In this document: positions 26,691 through 36,423 of the stretch, in pieces
Numbering within the stretch: the first letter of the stretch is position 1
How the letters are laid out: each line of letters starts with the position of its first letter
NCBI RefSeq assembly: GCF_002285435.1
Contig: NZ_NSBT01000026.1
Coordinates: 124,001 to 188,000 of the forward strand
Length of the DNA: 64,000 nucleotides
Source: Actibacterium ureilyticum
Lineage (GTDB): Bacteria; Pseudomonadota; Alphaproteobacteria; Rhodobacterales; Rhodobacteraceae
Direction of reading: 5' to 3'
Made by a program: the position numbers and the translations under genes
Notes under the pieces: generated by a model
Seen by the model: the letters and a program-made list of their open reading frames with translations, nothing else
The model's database searches: none
What the model was told of the DNA's origin: nothing

Positions 26691-26715
26691 TGGGAATTTC
26701 TGGGAATTTGCGGAT
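26691..26715 (+). promoter_or_regulatory. 10-bp-phased GGG boxes, candidate MraZ site 3
   Basis: TGGGAATTTC at 26691 is followed directly by TGGGAATTTG at 26701 and a degraded CGGAT at 26711. Additional TGGG boxes occur at 26675 and 26680. Confidence 0.45.
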
Positions 26716-26840
26716 GGGGCCATGGCCATCAATCTTCATCTATATCTAGTGTGTGGCGCGTCAAGATATTCAATTTGTCGTATCTGGCGCGGATTCCGGC
26801 AATTCGTTAACATGGGCTCAGGGCGCGCTGTGCGGTATTT

Positions 26841-26865
26841 TCCCGTGAATTCCCTATAATTCCCT
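26841..26865 (-). promoter_or_regulatory. inverted 10-bp-phased boxes overlapping the mraZ promoter, candidate MraZ operator
   Basis: TCCCG, TCCCT and TCCCT start at 26841, 26851 and 26861 on the plus strand, that is AGGGA, AGGGA, CGGGA on the minus strand at exact 10-bp spacing. The middle box touches the TATAAT at 26855-26860, so occupancy would block the promoter. This is the expected place for autorepression of the division cluster. Confidence 0.5.
26855..26860 (+). promoter_or_regulatory. -10 element of the mraZ/division-cluster promoter
   Basis: A perfect TATAAT 278 bases before the mraZ start. No good -35 is seen at 16-18 bp, suggesting an activator or an otherwise tuned promoter. The start point should fall near 26867. 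Confidence 0.55.
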
Positions 26866-26866
26866 T

Positions 26867-27104
26867 GAAATGACATCCCGTGCGTGGCATCACTGGTGCA
26901 TCGGATGAGGACGGGCTCAATAAGGGGCGACAAAGACCCCAAGGCACCAAGTCAGGTTTCATACAGGCACCCGCTTTCATCGATGACCAAGATCCGGCGC
27001 GCGGGCGAGCAGACATCCCCCCAGGTGGCGCGCGCAGCCGGACACCCAAGACTGGGAGCGAGGGCGGCGGATTGGGCAGTGGCAGCGGCTCGATCCGCCG
27101 TTTT
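26867..27104 (+). ncRNA. mraZ leader, UpsM-like small RNA
   Basis: From the predicted start to an intrinsic terminator lies a ~238-nt non-coding leader 5' of mraZ. In R. sphaeroides the corresponding 5' UTR yields UpsM, an abundant small RNA made by partial termination upstream of the division cluster, cleaved by RNase E and targeted by the RNA StsR. Position, size class and terminator match here; the primary sequence could not be compared. Confidence 0.55.
27065..27104 (+). terminator. intrinsic terminator/attenuator just upstream of mraZ
   Basis: CGGCGGAT (27065-27072) pairs with ATCCGCCG (27093-27100), followed by TTTT, 34 bases before the mraZ start. The 20-nt loop is large. It would make division-cluster expression depend on read-through. 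Confidence 0.6.
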
Positions 27105-27137
27105 CATTCGGGCGATTGAAGAGGGAGCGTCGGGACA

Positions 27138-27650
27138 GTGGCGCGCAGGTTCAGAGGCGAGCACACCTTCAAGGTGGACGCGAAAGGCAGGGTGTCGATC
27201 CCGGCCTTTTTTCGCCGTGTGATCGAGGCGGGCGACCCCAACTGGACCGACGGCCTGCGCCCCGAGATCGTCATCGTCTATGGCGACCAGACCCGCGATT
27301 ACCTGGAAGTTTTTACCGTCAACGCGATCAACGCGCTGGATGACAAGATTGCGGCCCTGCCGCGCTCGCCGCTGAAACGGAAGCTGGAGCGTATGGTCAG
27401 CGGCCAATCGCACGAGACCGAGATCGACCCCGATGGCCGGCTGGTCCTGCCGCAGAAGCTGCGCGAGAAGATCGGCCTGCAGAAAGAGGCGTTCTTTATC
27501 GCCAGCGGCGACACGTTCCAGATCTGGAAGCCCGAGACCTTTGCCGCGCATGAGGCGGAATATGCCGAAGAGCTTGGCGATGACGTGCCCGAGGGCACCG
27601 ATCCGCTGGATGCGCTGGACATGGTCCTGGACGCAAGGGGGGCGCGGTAA
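27138..27650 (+). CDS. mraZ: MraZ, transcriptional repressor of the division cluster
   Basis: A 170-residue protein with two SpoVT-AbrB-like MraZ repeats: the first carries [17 protein letters not shown], the second [15 protein letters not shown]. Both keep the DxxGR core that makes the DNA-binding ring. MraZ binds direct GGG-type repeats upstream of its own gene in E. coli. The start is a GTG with GAGGGAG upstream at slightly long spacing. It is first of eleven co-directional division/wall genes and lies two bases before rsmH. Confidence 0.95.
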   Translation: MARRFRGEHTFKVDAKGRVSIPAFFRRVIEAGDPNWTDGLRPEIVIVYGDQTRDYLEVFTVNAINALDDKIAALPRSPLKRKLERMVSGQSHETEIDPDGRLVLPQKLREKIGLQKEAFFIASGDTFQIWKPETFAAHEAEYAEELGDDVPEGTDPLDALDMVLDARGAR

Positions 27651-27652
27651 GC

Positions 27653-28654
27653 ATGGCGGCCGCTGCGCAATCAGCCTCGGACAAGCCGCATATCCCTGTC
27701 TTGTTGCGCCCGCTTCTGGATGCGGTCGCGCCGGTTTCGGGCCTGTGGCTGGATGGCACCTTCGGTGCGGGTGGCTATGCCCGTGGCCTGTTGCAGGCGG
27801 GCGCCGACCGGATGATCGGGGTGGACCGCGATCCGATGGTCTTTGACATGGCCGCGTCCTGGGCCGATCAGTATCCCGGCCGGCTGACCCTGGTCGAGGG
27901 CACGTTTTCCCATCTGGACGATTATGCCGACGCGCCGCTGGATGGTGTGGTGCTGGATCTGGGCGTCAGTTCGATGCAGCTGGACCAGGCCGGGCGGGGG
28001 TTTTCGTTCCTGCAGGACGGGCCGCTGGACATGCGGATGAGCCAGTCGGGCCCATCGGCGGCGGACCTCGTGAACACCGAATCCGAAAAGCGCATTGCCG
28101 ACATCCTGTTTCAATATGGCGAGGAGCGCGCCTCGCGCCGGATCGCCCGCGCGATTGTCGAGGCACGCAAGACCAGCCCGTTCCAGACCACGGCCCAACT
28201 GGTGGCGGTGGTCGAACGCTGCCTGCCGCGCCCCAAGCCGGGGCAAAGCCACCCGGCGACCCGCACGTTCCAGGCCATCCGCATCGCGGTGAATGACGAG
28301 CTGGGCGAGCTGATCGCGGGCCTCAGCGCGGCGGAACGGGCGCTGAAACCGGGCGGGCAACTGGCGGTGGTGACCTTTCATTCGATCGAGGACCGGATCG
28401 TCAAACGGTTCCTTCAGGCGCGTTCGGGCGGGGCGGGGCGGGCCAACCGCTATGCCCCCGAAACCCAGCAGGCGGCGCCGCAATTCACGTTGAAAAGCCG
28501 CAAGGCGATCGGCCCGGACGACCGCGAACTGGCGGAAAACCCACGGTCACGGTCGGCGAAGCTGCGGGTGGCGGTGCGCACGGATGCGCCCGCCGGGCCG
28601 ATGGATCGTGCCGGGCTGGGTTTGCCCGCGCTGGTGGTTGAGGGGAAAGATTGA
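27653..28654 (+). CDS. rsmH: 16S rRNA (cytosine1402-N4)-methyltransferase RsmH
   Basis: A 333-residue S-adenosylmethionine enzyme of the MraW family. Motifs: [15 protein letters not shown] at the start, [14 protein letters not shown] (SAM site), [21 protein letters not shown] and [15 protein letters not shown]. It N4-methylates C1402 in the ribosomal P-site. It starts two bases after mraZ and overlaps ftsL by four bases. Confidence 0.97.
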   Translation: MAAAAQSASDKPHIPVLLRPLLDAVAPVSGLWLDGTFGAGGYARGLLQAGADRMIGVDRDPMVFDMAASWADQYPGRLTLVEGTFSHLDDYADAPLDGVVLDLGVSSMQLDQAGRGFSFLQDGPLDMRMSQSGPSAADLVNTESEKRIADILFQYGEERASRRIARAIVEARKTSPFQTTAQLVAVVERCLPRPKPGQSHPATRTFQAIRIAVNDELGELIAGLSAAERALKPGGQLAVVTFHSIEDRIVKRFLQARSGGAGRANRYAPETQQAAPQFTLKSRKAIGPDDRELAENPRSRSAKLRVAVRTDAPAGPMDRAGLGLPALVVEGKD

Positions 28655-29001
28655 TGCGCAGCCTGCTTTACATCTGTTCGGCCCTTGCGGTCATGGGGCT
28701 GGCCTTTTGGGCCTATCAGCAGAACTACAAGACCCAGCATGCGCTGAAGGACACCGCGCGGTTGCAGCGCGAGATCGGCCAGATGCGCGAAAGCCTGGGC
28801 GTGCTGCGGGCCGAATGGGCCTATCTCAACCGTCCCGAACGGCTGCGCGAGCTGGCGGCGCTGAATTTCGACCGGCTGGGCCTGTTGCCGCTCAGGGCCG
28901 ATCAGTTCGGCCGCGTCGACCGGGTTGCCTATCCGCGCCCGGACCTGCCCCCCATCACCGATCCCATCGAGGCATGGGGCAATCTGGAGCCACTGCAATG
29001 A
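28651..29001 (+). CDS. ftsL: cell division protein FtsL
   Basis: A 116-residue bitopic protein: an N-terminal membrane helix (about 4-20), then a heptad-like coiled region (about 28-60) with [20 protein letters not shown], the conserved end motif of alphaproteobacterial FtsL. It scaffolds FtsW/FtsI in the divisome. Sequence is weakly conserved, so the position between rsmH and ftsI is the main support. ATGA overlaps on both sides. Confidence 0.9.
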   Translation: MMRSLLYICSALAVMGLAFWAYQQNYKTQHALKDTARLQREIGQMRESLGVLRAEWAYLNRPERLRELAALNFDRLGLLPLRADQFGRVDRVAYPRPDLPPITDPIEAWGNLEPLQ

Positions 29002-30782
29002 TCCGTACACCGCTGCGCCCGCTGGCCCGTATCCTGCAAGCCCGCCAGATGGGCGAGAACCCCGATGCCATCGAACGCGAGAACCTGCGCCTGCGCCATG
29101 AAGAGATGCGTGATCAGTCCCGCACCCGGGCCGAAAGCCGGTTGCTGGTGCTGGGGGTGATGTTCTTTTGCGCCTATGCCACGGTGGGGGCGCGGATGGG
29201 GCTGCTGGCCTCGACCGAGCCGCAAGAGCCGCGCGCGGCGGCGAGCGGTGCGGCGATCATCGCGCAGCGCGCCGACATCACCGACCGGGCGGGCCGGATC
29301 CTGGCCACCAACATGGCCACGCATGCGCTTTACGCGCAGCCGCAGATCATGATCGACAAGGACCGCGTGGCGCGCGAGCTGGCACAGATCTTTCCCGACC
29401 TGAACGAGGAAAAGCTGCTGGCGCAATTCAGCGGCAAGCGCAAATTCCTGTGGATTCGCAAGAAGATCAGCCCCGAACAGCAGCAGCTGGTGCACGAGAT
29501 CGGCGATCCCGGCCTGTTGTTCGGCCCGCGCGAGATGCGGCTTTATCCCAATGGCAAGCTGGCCGCGCATGTGCTGGGCGGCGCCAGTTTCGGGCGCGAG
29601 GGCGTGAACTCCGCCGAGGTGATCGGCACCGCGGGCGTCGAAAAGGCGTTCGATGCCTATCTGCGCGATCCCGGCAATGGCGGCCAGCCGCTGCGCCTGT
29701 CGCTGGATCTGACCATTCAGGCGGCGGTCGAGCGGGTGCTTTATGGCGGCATGAAGCTGATGAACGCCAAGGGCGCGACCGCCGTTCTGATGGATATTCA
29801 CACCGGCGAGCTGATCTCGATGGCCTCGCTGCCCGATTTCGACCCCAATGACCGTCCCGCGCCGCTGACCCGCGGCGATCAGTCCGACAGCCCGCTGTTC
29901 AACCGCGCGGTGCAAGGGGTGTACGAGCTTGGCTCGACTTTCAAGATCTTTGCCGTCGCGCAGGCGCTGGAAGAGCGTCTGGTGAACCCGTCGACCATGA
30001 TCGAGACCAAGGGCCCGCTGACCTGGGGCAAGTACCGCATCCGCGACTTCCACGATTACGGCAAGGAACTGTCGGTCACCGATATCATTGTCAAAAGCAG
30101 CAACATCGGCACTGCGCGCATGGCGATGCAGATCGGCGGGCCGCGTCAAAAGGTGTTCCTGGGCCGTCTGGGCCTGTTGGAGCCCACCAGTGTCGAGATG
30201 GTCGAGGCCCCGACAGGCCGGCCGATCCTGCCCAAGAACTGGTCCGAGATCTCGACCATGACGATTTCCTATGGCCACGGGCTGTCCTCCAGCCCGCTGC
30301 ATCTGGCGGCGGCCTATGCCTCGGTCCTGAATGGCGGGACGCGGGTCGAGCCGTCATTGCTGGCCGGTGGCAAGCCGCAGACCGGCGAACGGGTGATCAG
30401 CGCCCGGACCTCGGCCGAGCTGCGGTCGATGTTGCGCCAGGTGGTGTCGCGCGGCACCGCCAGCTTCGGCGAGGTCGAAGGCTATGCCGTGGGCGGAAAG
30501 ACCGGCACCGCCGACAAGCCCAAGCCGCGCGGCGGCTATTACAATGACAAGGTGATCGCGACCTTCGCCAGCGCCTTCCCGATGAACGATCCCAAATATG
30601 TGCTGGTGGTAACGCTGGACGAGCCGGTCGAAACCTCGGGCGCGAAACCGCGCCGCACGGCGGGCTGGACCGCCGTGCCGGTCGCGGCCGAGATCATTCG
30701 CCGCACCGCGCCGCTGCTGGGGCTGCGGCCAGAGATTGAACCCCGCGACCCAGTTGGGGTAACACTCGCCTCGTCGAACTAA
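28998..30782 (+). CDS. ftsI: septal peptidoglycan transpeptidase FtsI (PBP3)
   Basis: A 594-residue class B penicillin-binding protein. One membrane helix (about 48-70) is followed by the dimerisation/pedestal domain and the transpeptidase domain with STFK (Ser313 nucleophile), SSN (367-369) and KTGT (501-504). It cross-links septal peptidoglycan as partner of FtsW, encoded downstream. The ATG at 28998 overlaps the ftsL stop; the longer open frame upstream lies within rsmH/ftsL and is not used. Confidence 0.96.
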   Translation: MIRTPLRPLARILQARQMGENPDAIERENLRLRHEEMRDQSRTRAESRLLVLGVMFFCAYATVGARMGLLASTEPQEPRAAASGAAIIAQRADITDRAGRILATNMATHALYAQPQIMIDKDRVARELAQIFPDLNEEKLLAQFSGKRKFLWIRKKISPEQQQLVHEIGDPGLLFGPREMRLYPNGKLAAHVLGGASFGREGVNSAEVIGTAGVEKAFDAYLRDPGNGGQPLRLSLDLTIQAAVERVLYGGMKLMNAKGATAVLMDIHTGELISMASLPDFDPNDRPAPLTRGDQSDSPLFNRAVQGVYELGSTFKIFAVAQALEERLVNPSTMIETKGPLTWGKYRIRDFHDYGKELSVTDIIVKSSNIGTARMAMQIGGPRQKVFLGRLGLLEPTSVEMVEAPTGRPILPKNWSEISTMTISYGHGLSSSPLHLAAAYASVLNGGTRVEPSLLAGGKPQTGERVISARTSAELRSMLRQVVSRGTASFGEVEGYAVGGKTGTADKPKPRGGYYNDKVIATFASAFPMNDPKYVLVVTLDEPVETSGAKPRRTAGWTAVPVAAEIIRRTAPLLGLRPEIEPRDPVGVTLASSN

Positions 30783-30798
30783 GGGTGCGGGGGCACAG

Positions 30799-32289
30799 AT
30801 GGCGGATCAGGCGAAAACAGCGACACTTTCCAGTCTGGGCCTGACCGCGCAGGGCGGGCGCGAGGTCGCGATCACCGGGCTTTCGGTGGACAGCCGCCTG
30901 GTCAAGCCCGGCCACCTGTTCGCGGCGCTGCCCGGAACAAAGGTGCATGGCGGGGAATTCATCCAATACGCGCTGCGCATGGATGCCGCCGCGATCCTGA
31001 CCGATGCCGAAGGCGCGCGCATCGCTGCCGCCGAACTGGACGCCAGCGATGCCGCGCTGATCGTGGCCGAGGACCCGCGCCAGGCGCTGGCCGGTGCCGC
31101 CGCGCTGTGGTTCGGCGCGCAGCCCGCCACCATGGTCGCGGTCACCGGCACCAACGGCAAGACATCGGTGGCGACATTCACCCGCCAGATCTGGGAGCTT
31201 TTGGGCCATCACGCGGCCAATCTGGGCACCACCGGGGTCGAGGGCGCCTATACCGCGCCGCTCAACCACACCACGCCCGAACCCATCACCCTGCACCGGC
31301 TGCTGGCCGATATGGCGCAATCCGGTGTCACCCATGCCGCGATGGAGGCTTCAAGCCACGGGCTGGCCCAACGCCGCCTGGACGGGGTCGAGCTGAAGGC
31401 GGCGGCGTTCACCAATTTCACCCAGGATCACCTGGATTACCACGCGGATTTCGATGAATATTTCGCCGCCAAGGCGGGGCTTTTCAATCGCGTGCTCCCG
31501 GTCGAGGGGACAGCCGTCATCAACCTGGACGACCCGCGCGGCGCGGATATGGCGCGCATCGCCTCCGCGCGCGGTCAGGTCGTTCTGGGCGTCGGCCAAA
31601 GCGCCGAGGCCGACTTGCGCATCCTGAGCCAACGCTATGACGCGACGGGGCAGGATCTGCGCTTCGACTGGGGCGGCAAGAGCCATCAGGCCCGGCTGAA
31701 CCTGATCGGCGGGTTTCAGGCGCAGAATGTGCTGGCGGCTGCGGCGCTGGCCATCGCCTGTGGCGAGACGCCGGAACAGGTCTTTGACACGCTGCCCGAT
31801 CTGGCCACCGTGCGGGGCCGGATGCAGCTGGCCGCGACGCGCGACAATGGCGCGGCGGTCTTTGTCGACTATGCCCATACGCCCGACGCGCTGAAAACCG
31901 CGCTCAAGGCGCTGCGCCCGCATGTGCTGGGCCGTCTGGTGGTGGTTTTCGGCGCCGGGGGCGACCGCGATCAGGGCAAGCGCCCGCTGATGGGACAGGC
32001 GGCTGCGGAACACGCCGATGTTGCATTTGTGACAGACGACAACCCCAGATCCGAGGATCCGGCGGTGATCCGTGCCGCAATATTGCAAGCCTGCCCCGAG
32101 GCGACCGAGGTCGGCGACCGGGCCGAGGCGATCCTGCGCGGGGTCGATGCGCTGGGGCCGGGCGACGCGCTGCTGATCGCGGGCAAGGGGCATGAAACCG
32201 GCCAGACGGTCGGCGACGATATCTATCCGTTCGACGATGTCGAACAGGCCAGCGTGGCGGTGGCCGCGCTGGACGGTCGCGTGACGTGA
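30799..32289 (+). CDS. murE: UDP-MurNAc-L-Ala-D-Glu:meso-diaminopimelate ligase
   Basis: A 496-residue Mur ligase with ATP site TGTNGKTS (116-123), HTTPEP, the Lys-carbamate region and the DDNPR motif that reads meso-diaminopimelate, the expected Gram-negative third residue. It adds the third amino acid of the peptidoglycan stem in the cytoplasm. The gene overlaps murF by four bases. Confidence 0.97.
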   Translation: MADQAKTATLSSLGLTAQGGREVAITGLSVDSRLVKPGHLFAALPGTKVHGGEFIQYALRMDAAAILTDAEGARIAAAELDASDAALIVAEDPRQALAGAAALWFGAQPATMVAVTGTNGKTSVATFTRQIWELLGHHAANLGTTGVEGAYTAPLNHTTPEPITLHRLLADMAQSGVTHAAMEASSHGLAQRRLDGVELKAAAFTNFTQDHLDYHADFDEYFAAKAGLFNRVLPVEGTAVINLDDPRGADMARIASARGQVVLGVGQSAEADLRILSQRYDATGQDLRFDWGGKSHQARLNLIGGFQAQNVLAAAALAIACGETPEQVFDTLPDLATVRGRMQLAATRDNGAAVFVDYAHTPDALKTALKALRPHVLGRLVVVFGAGGDRDQGKRPLMGQAAAEHADVAFVTDDNPRSEDPAVIRAAILQACPEATEVGDRAEAILRGVDALGPGDALLIAGKGHETGQTVGDDIYPFDDVEQASVAVAALDGRVT

Positions 32290-33728
32290 GCGTTCTTTGG
32301 ACTTCTGACGAGGCTGTGGCCGCCACCGGCGGGCGCAGCACGACCGAGTGGCAGGCGACCGGCGTGTCCATCGACACCCGCACGCTGCAACCCGGGGATC
32401 TGTTCGTGGCGCTGAGCGCGGCGCGCGACGGCCATGATTTCGCGGCGCAGGCGTTGGAAAGCGGCGCGGCGGCGGCGCTGGTGTCGCGTGTGCCCGATGG
32501 CGTGGCGCCCGATGCGCCGCTGTTGATCGTGCCCGATGTGCTGGACGGGCTGGCCGATCTGGGCCGCGCCGGGCGCGCGCGGGCCGGCGCGCGGGTCGTG
32601 GCGGTGACGGGCTCGGTCGGCAAAACATCGACCAAGGACATGTTGCAGGTGATCCTTTCGGGGCAGGGGCGCACCCATGCCGCCGTCAGCAGCTATAACA
32701 ACCACTGGGGCGTGCCGCTGACGCTGGCGCGCATGCCCGCCGATACCGAATACGCGGTGATCGAGATCGGCATGAACCACCCCGGCGAGATAGCGCCGCT
32801 GGCCCGGATGACCCGCCCGCATGTGGCGTTGGTCACCACTGTGGCGGCCGTCCACCTGGAGGCGTTCGACAATATCGAGGGCATCGCGCGTGAAAAGGCC
32901 GCGATTTTCGAGGGGCTGGAGCCCGACGGCACCTGTCTGTTCAACGGCGATCTGCCGGTCAGCATCCTGACCGAACTGGAAGGCCCCGCCTGGGCCACCG
33001 GCGCGCCGGTGCTGCGCTTCGGCAGCGACGAGACCTGCCCCTATCGCCTGGTCGAGGCGCGGGTGAAGGACGGGACCACGATGGTCCGCGCAGAGACACC
33101 CGACGGGCCGGTGATGTTCAAGGTCGCCTCGGCCGGGGCGCATTTCGCGGCGAATGCCCTGGGCGCGCTGGCCGCGGCCCAGTCCGCAGGCGCCGATCTG
33201 GCGCTGGCGGCGGTCGATCTGGCGCGCTGGTCGCCCCCCGCCGGGCGCGGCATGCGGCAGAAGATTGTGCTGGACGCGGTCGAAACCGGCCTGTCGATCG
33301 AGCTGATCGACGATGCGTTCAACGCCAGCCCGACCTCGCTTTCCGCCGCGCTGAAGGTTCTGGCTTCGGCCAAAACCGAGGATGACGTGGGCCGCATCGC
33401 GCGGGGCCGCCGGATCGCGATCCTGGGCGACATGCTGGAACTGGGGCCGGACGAAATGGCGCTGCACGCGGCAATGGCCGAGGATCCGTCCTGTGACGCG
33501 GTCGATCTGTTTCATTGCGTCGGCCCGCGCATGGCCGCGCTTTATCAGGCGCTGCCCGAGGCCAAGCGCGGCGAATGGCACGAAACGGCCGACCAGATGG
33601 CCGCGCGTGCGCATGCGCTGGTCGATGCGGGCGATGTGGTGCTGGTCAAGGGGTCCAAGGGCAGCCTGGTGTCGCGCGTGGTTGACGCCCTGCGCAAATT
33701 GAGCCAATCCGACGCGACCGAAACCTAG
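32286..33728 (+). CDS. murF: UDP-MurNAc-tripeptide:D-Ala-D-Ala ligase
   Basis: A 480-residue Mur ligase with ATP site VTGSVGKTSTKD, the NHWG and GMNHPGEI motifs and the late NASPTSL motif typical of MurF. It adds the D-Ala-D-Ala dipeptide to complete UDP-MurNAc-pentapeptide. It is translationally coupled to murE and followed twelve bases later by mraY. Confidence 0.96.
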   Translation: MSVLWTSDEAVAATGGRSTTEWQATGVSIDTRTLQPGDLFVALSAARDGHDFAAQALESGAAAALVSRVPDGVAPDAPLLIVPDVLDGLADLGRAGRARAGARVVAVTGSVGKTSTKDMLQVILSGQGRTHAAVSSYNNHWGVPLTLARMPADTEYAVIEIGMNHPGEIAPLARMTRPHVALVTTVAAVHLEAFDNIEGIAREKAAIFEGLEPDGTCLFNGDLPVSILTELEGPAWATGAPVLRFGSDETCPYRLVEARVKDGTTMVRAETPDGPVMFKVASAGAHFAANALGALAAAQSAGADLALAAVDLARWSPPAGRGMRQKIVLDAVETGLSIELIDDAFNASPTSLSAALKVLASAKTEDDVGRIARGRRIAILGDMLELGPDEMALHAAMAEDPSCDAVDLFHCVGPRMAALYQALPEAKRGEWHETADQMAARAHALVDAGDVVLVKGSKGSLVSRVVDALRKLSQSDATET

Positions 33729-33740
33729 GGGGCAGGGTAA

Positions 33741-34823
33741 ATGTTGTACTGGTTGACCGAATTTTCCGATGGCGGCGACGTCTTCAACCTGTTCCGATAC
33801 ATCACGTTTCGGGCGGGTGCTGCGTTCTTTACCGCGCTGATCTTCGGGTTCATCTTCGGCAAGCCGTTGATCAACCTGCTGCGCCGCAAGCAGAAAAAGG
33901 GCCAGCCTATTCGCGATGACGGCCCCGAGGGGCATTTTTCCAAGGCCGGGACGCCCACCATGGGCGGGTTGCTGATCCTGTCGGCGCTGGCCTTTTCGAC
34001 GGTGCTGTGGGCGCGGCTGGACAACCCCTATGTCTGGATCGTGCTGCTGGTCACCGTGGCCTTTGGTCTGATCGGGTTCGCCGATGACTATGCCAAGGTG
34101 TCGAAACACAACACCAAGGGCGTGTCGGGCAAGCTGCGGATGGGCCTGGGTCTGATCATTGCGGCGGCGGCGGGCTATGCTGCGGCACAGGTCCACCCCG
34201 AGCCGCTGTCCAACCAGCTGGCGCTGCCGGTCTTCAAGGACACGCTGGTCAATATGGGGCTGCTGTTTGTGCCTTTCGCCATGATCGTGATCGTCGGTGC
34301 GGCCAATGCGGTGAACCTGACCGACGGGCTGGACGGGCTGGCGATCATGCCGGTGATGATCGCCGCCGGAACGCTGGGCATCATCGCCTATGCGGTGGGG
34401 CGGGTCGACTTTACCGAATATCTGGATGTGCATTACGTGCCGGGTACGGGCGAGATATTCATCTTCACCTCGGCGCTGATTGGCGGCGGGCTGGGATTCC
34501 TGTGGTACAACGCGCCCCCGGCGGCGGTCTTCATGGGCGATACCGGATCGCTGGCGCTGGGCGGCGCGCTGGGGGCGATCGCGGTCGCCACCAAGCACGA
34601 GATCGTGCTGGCCATCGTCGGCGGGCTGTTCGTGGTCGAGGCGCTGAGCGTGATCATCCAGGTCGCCTATTTCAAGCGCACCGGCAAGCGGGTGTTCCTG
34701 ATGGCGCCGATCCACCACCATTTCGAGAAAAAGGGCTGGGCCGAGCCGCAGATCGTGATCCGGTTCTGGATCATCTCGCTGATCCTGGCGCTGATCGGGC
34801 TGGCGACGCTGAAGGTGCGGTAA
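33741..34823 (+). CDS. mraY: phospho-MurNAc-pentapeptide transferase (lipid I synthase)
   Basis: A 360-residue membrane enzyme with about ten helices. Signature motifs: [26 protein letters not shown] (catalytic Asp pair), [13 protein letters not shown] and [13 protein letters not shown]. It transfers phospho-MurNAc-pentapeptide to undecaprenyl phosphate on the inner face of the membrane. GCAGGG ribosome site precedes the ATG. A hairpin repeat element separates it from murD. Confidence 0.97.
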   Translation: MLYWLTEFSDGGDVFNLFRYITFRAGAAFFTALIFGFIFGKPLINLLRRKQKKGQPIRDDGPEGHFSKAGTPTMGGLLILSALAFSTVLWARLDNPYVWIVLLVTVAFGLIGFADDYAKVSKHNTKGVSGKLRMGLGLIIAAAAGYAAAQVHPEPLSNQLALPVFKDTLVNMGLLFVPFAMIVIVGAANAVNLTDGLDGLAIMPVMIAAGTLGIIAYAVGRVDFTEYLDVHYVPGTGEIFIFTSALIGGGLGFLWYNAPPAAVFMGDTGSLALGGALGAIAVATKHEIVLAIVGGLFVVEALSVIIQVAYFKRTGKRVFLMAPIHHHFEKKGWAEPQIVIRFWIISLILALIGLATLKVR

Positions 34824-34831
34824 GCGTAACC

Positions 34832-34882
34832 GCGGGGGCGCCTGCCCCCGCACCCCCGGGAGTATTTTTCCCAAGAAGAAGC
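34832..34882 (+). repeat. two-hairpin intergenic repeat, copy 1
   Basis: An 8-bp GC hairpin (34832-34839/34844-34851, loop GCCT) is followed by ACCCCC, a small hairpin GGGA...TCCC enclosing GTATTT, and CCAAGAAGAAG. A related element lies at 62403-62450. It occupies the only sizeable gap between mraY and murD. Confidence 0.6.
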
Positions 34883-34893
34883 AAGAGGCGGCG

Positions 34894-36294
34894 ATGATAC
34901 CGGTTCAAGGGTTCGAGGGCGCGAAAGTGGCTGTGTTGGGGCTGGGCCGGTCGGGTCTGGCGGCGGCGCGGGCGCTGCGGGCGGGCGGGGCCGAGCCGCT
35001 GGTCTGGGATGACAGCCCCGAGGCGCGCGCGCGGGCCGAGGCCGAGGGGTTCGTGCCACACGATCTGACGCGGGCGGGCGCGTTCGAGGGGGTGGCCAGC
35101 CTGATCGTCAGCCCCGGTATCCCGCATCTGTATCCCGCCCCCAACCGTGTCATCGCGGCGGCCTGGGCGGCTGGCGTGCCGGTGGATAACGATATCGGGC
35201 TGTTCTTCCGGTCCTTTGCGACCGCGGATTGGGATTATTTCGACACCGCGCCCAAGGTCGTGGCGATCACCGGGTCGAACGGGAAATCCACGACATCGGC
35301 GCTGATCCACCATTGCCTGGTCGCGGCGGGGCGCGAAAGCCAACTGGCGGGCAATATCGGGCGCGGGGTGCTGGATATCGACCCGGCGGGCGATGGCGGT
35401 GTGGTGGTGCTGGAGCTGTCGAGCTATCAGACCGAGTTGGCGCGTGCGCTGACCCCCGATATCGCGATCTTTACCAACCTCAGCCCCGATCATCTGGACC
35501 GCCATGGCGGCAAGGGGGGCTATTTCGCGGCCAAGCGGCGGCTCTTTGCCGAAGGTGGCCCGGATCGCGCGATCATCGGCGTGGACGAGCCCGAGGGGCA
35601 GTTCCTGGCCAATCAGATGGCCGAAGGCGCTGCCGATGACCGGGTGATCCAGATCCTGGGCGGGCGCAAGCCCGATGGCGCGGGCTGGCAGGTGGCAGCG
35701 CGCAAGGGGTTCCTGTCGGAGTTTCGCAAGGGCCGTCAGGTGGCGTCCTTCGATCTGCGCGGGATCGACGGGCTGCCGGGCGCGCATAACCATCAGAACG
35801 CCTGTGCGGCCTATGCCGCGCTGCGGGCGCTGGGCCTGCCGCCGCGCGGGATCGAGGCGGCGTTTCACAGCTTCGCCGGACTGCCGCATCGCAGCCAGTT
35901 CGTCGCCGAGAAGGCGGGCGTGCGCTATGTGAATGACAGCAAGGCAACGAATGCCGATGCCGCCGCCAAGGCGCTGGCCGCGTTTGGCGATATCCGCTGG
36001 ATCTGTGGCGGGTTGGAGAAAGAGGGCGGGCTTGACCCGCTGATCCCGCATCTGGGCCATGTGACCAAGGCCTATGTCATCGGGCGCGAGGCGCGGGGAT
36101 TTGCGCTGAAGCTGGGCGATCTGCCCCATGAGATCTGCACCGACATGGCCACCGCCGTGGCCCGTGCCGCCGCCGAGGCCGCGCCGGGCGACACGGTGCT
36201 GCTGGCGCCCGCCGCCGCCAGTTTCGACCAGTATGACAGTTTCGAAAAGCGCGGCGAGGATTTCATCGCGCAGGTTGCGGCGCTGGACGGGTGA
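34894..36294 (+). CDS. murD: UDP-MurNAc-L-Ala:D-glutamate ligase
   Basis: A 466-residue Mur ligase with an N-terminal Rossmann-like domain ([17 protein letters not shown]), ATP site [24 protein letters not shown] and the C-terminal [15 protein letters not shown] motif. It adds D-Glu to UDP-MurNAc-L-Ala. The AGAGGCGG region upstream supports the ATG at 34894. Confidence 0.96.
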   Translation: MIPVQGFEGAKVAVLGLGRSGLAAARALRAGGAEPLVWDDSPEARARAEAEGFVPHDLTRAGAFEGVASLIVSPGIPHLYPAPNRVIAAAWAAGVPVDNDIGLFFRSFATADWDYFDTAPKVVAITGSNGKSTTSALIHHCLVAAGRESQLAGNIGRGVLDIDPAGDGGVVVLELSSYQTELARALTPDIAIFTNLSPDHLDRHGGKGGYFAAKRRLFAEGGPDRAIIGVDEPEGQFLANQMAEGAADDRVIQILGGRKPDGAGWQVAARKGFLSEFRKGRQVASFDLRGIDGLPGAHNHQNACAAYAALRALGLPPRGIEAAFHSFAGLPHRSQFVAEKAGVRYVNDSKATNADAAAKALAAFGDIRWICGGLEKEGGLDPLIPHLGHVTKAYVIGREARGFALKLGDLPHEICTDMATAVARAAAEAAPGDTVLLAPAAASFDQYDSFEKRGEDFIAQVAALDG

Positions 36295-36307
36295 CGGAAC
36301 CGGCGGA

Positions 36308-36330
36308 AAACGCCATTTTTCAGGGCGTTT
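36308..36330 (+). terminator. weak hairpin between murD and ftsW
   Basis: AAACGCC pairs with GGCGTTT around a 9-nt loop containing five Ts. The run of T lies in the loop rather than after the stem, so efficient termination is doubtful. The 129-bp gap could also hold a promoter for ftsW-murG-murC. Confidence 0.3.
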
Positions 36331-36423
36331 GCACGCATCTTCCCTAGCGTGAGAATCACTTTCGGGCTAGACTGCCGCCCAGACCCGGCAAACGGGCGAT
36401 AGAGGCAGTTTAAGGCAGTACCC

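Noticed and set aside
27053-27077. A further phased TGGGA/GGCGG/TGGGC set before mraZ
   Set aside because: It overlaps the stem and loop of the leader terminator, which explains the G-richness, and its middle box is poor.
32223-34874. Open frame of 883 codons on the minus strand opposite murF and mraY
   Set aside because: Shadow of strongly conserved genes; low-complexity R/H/Q/P-rich translation.
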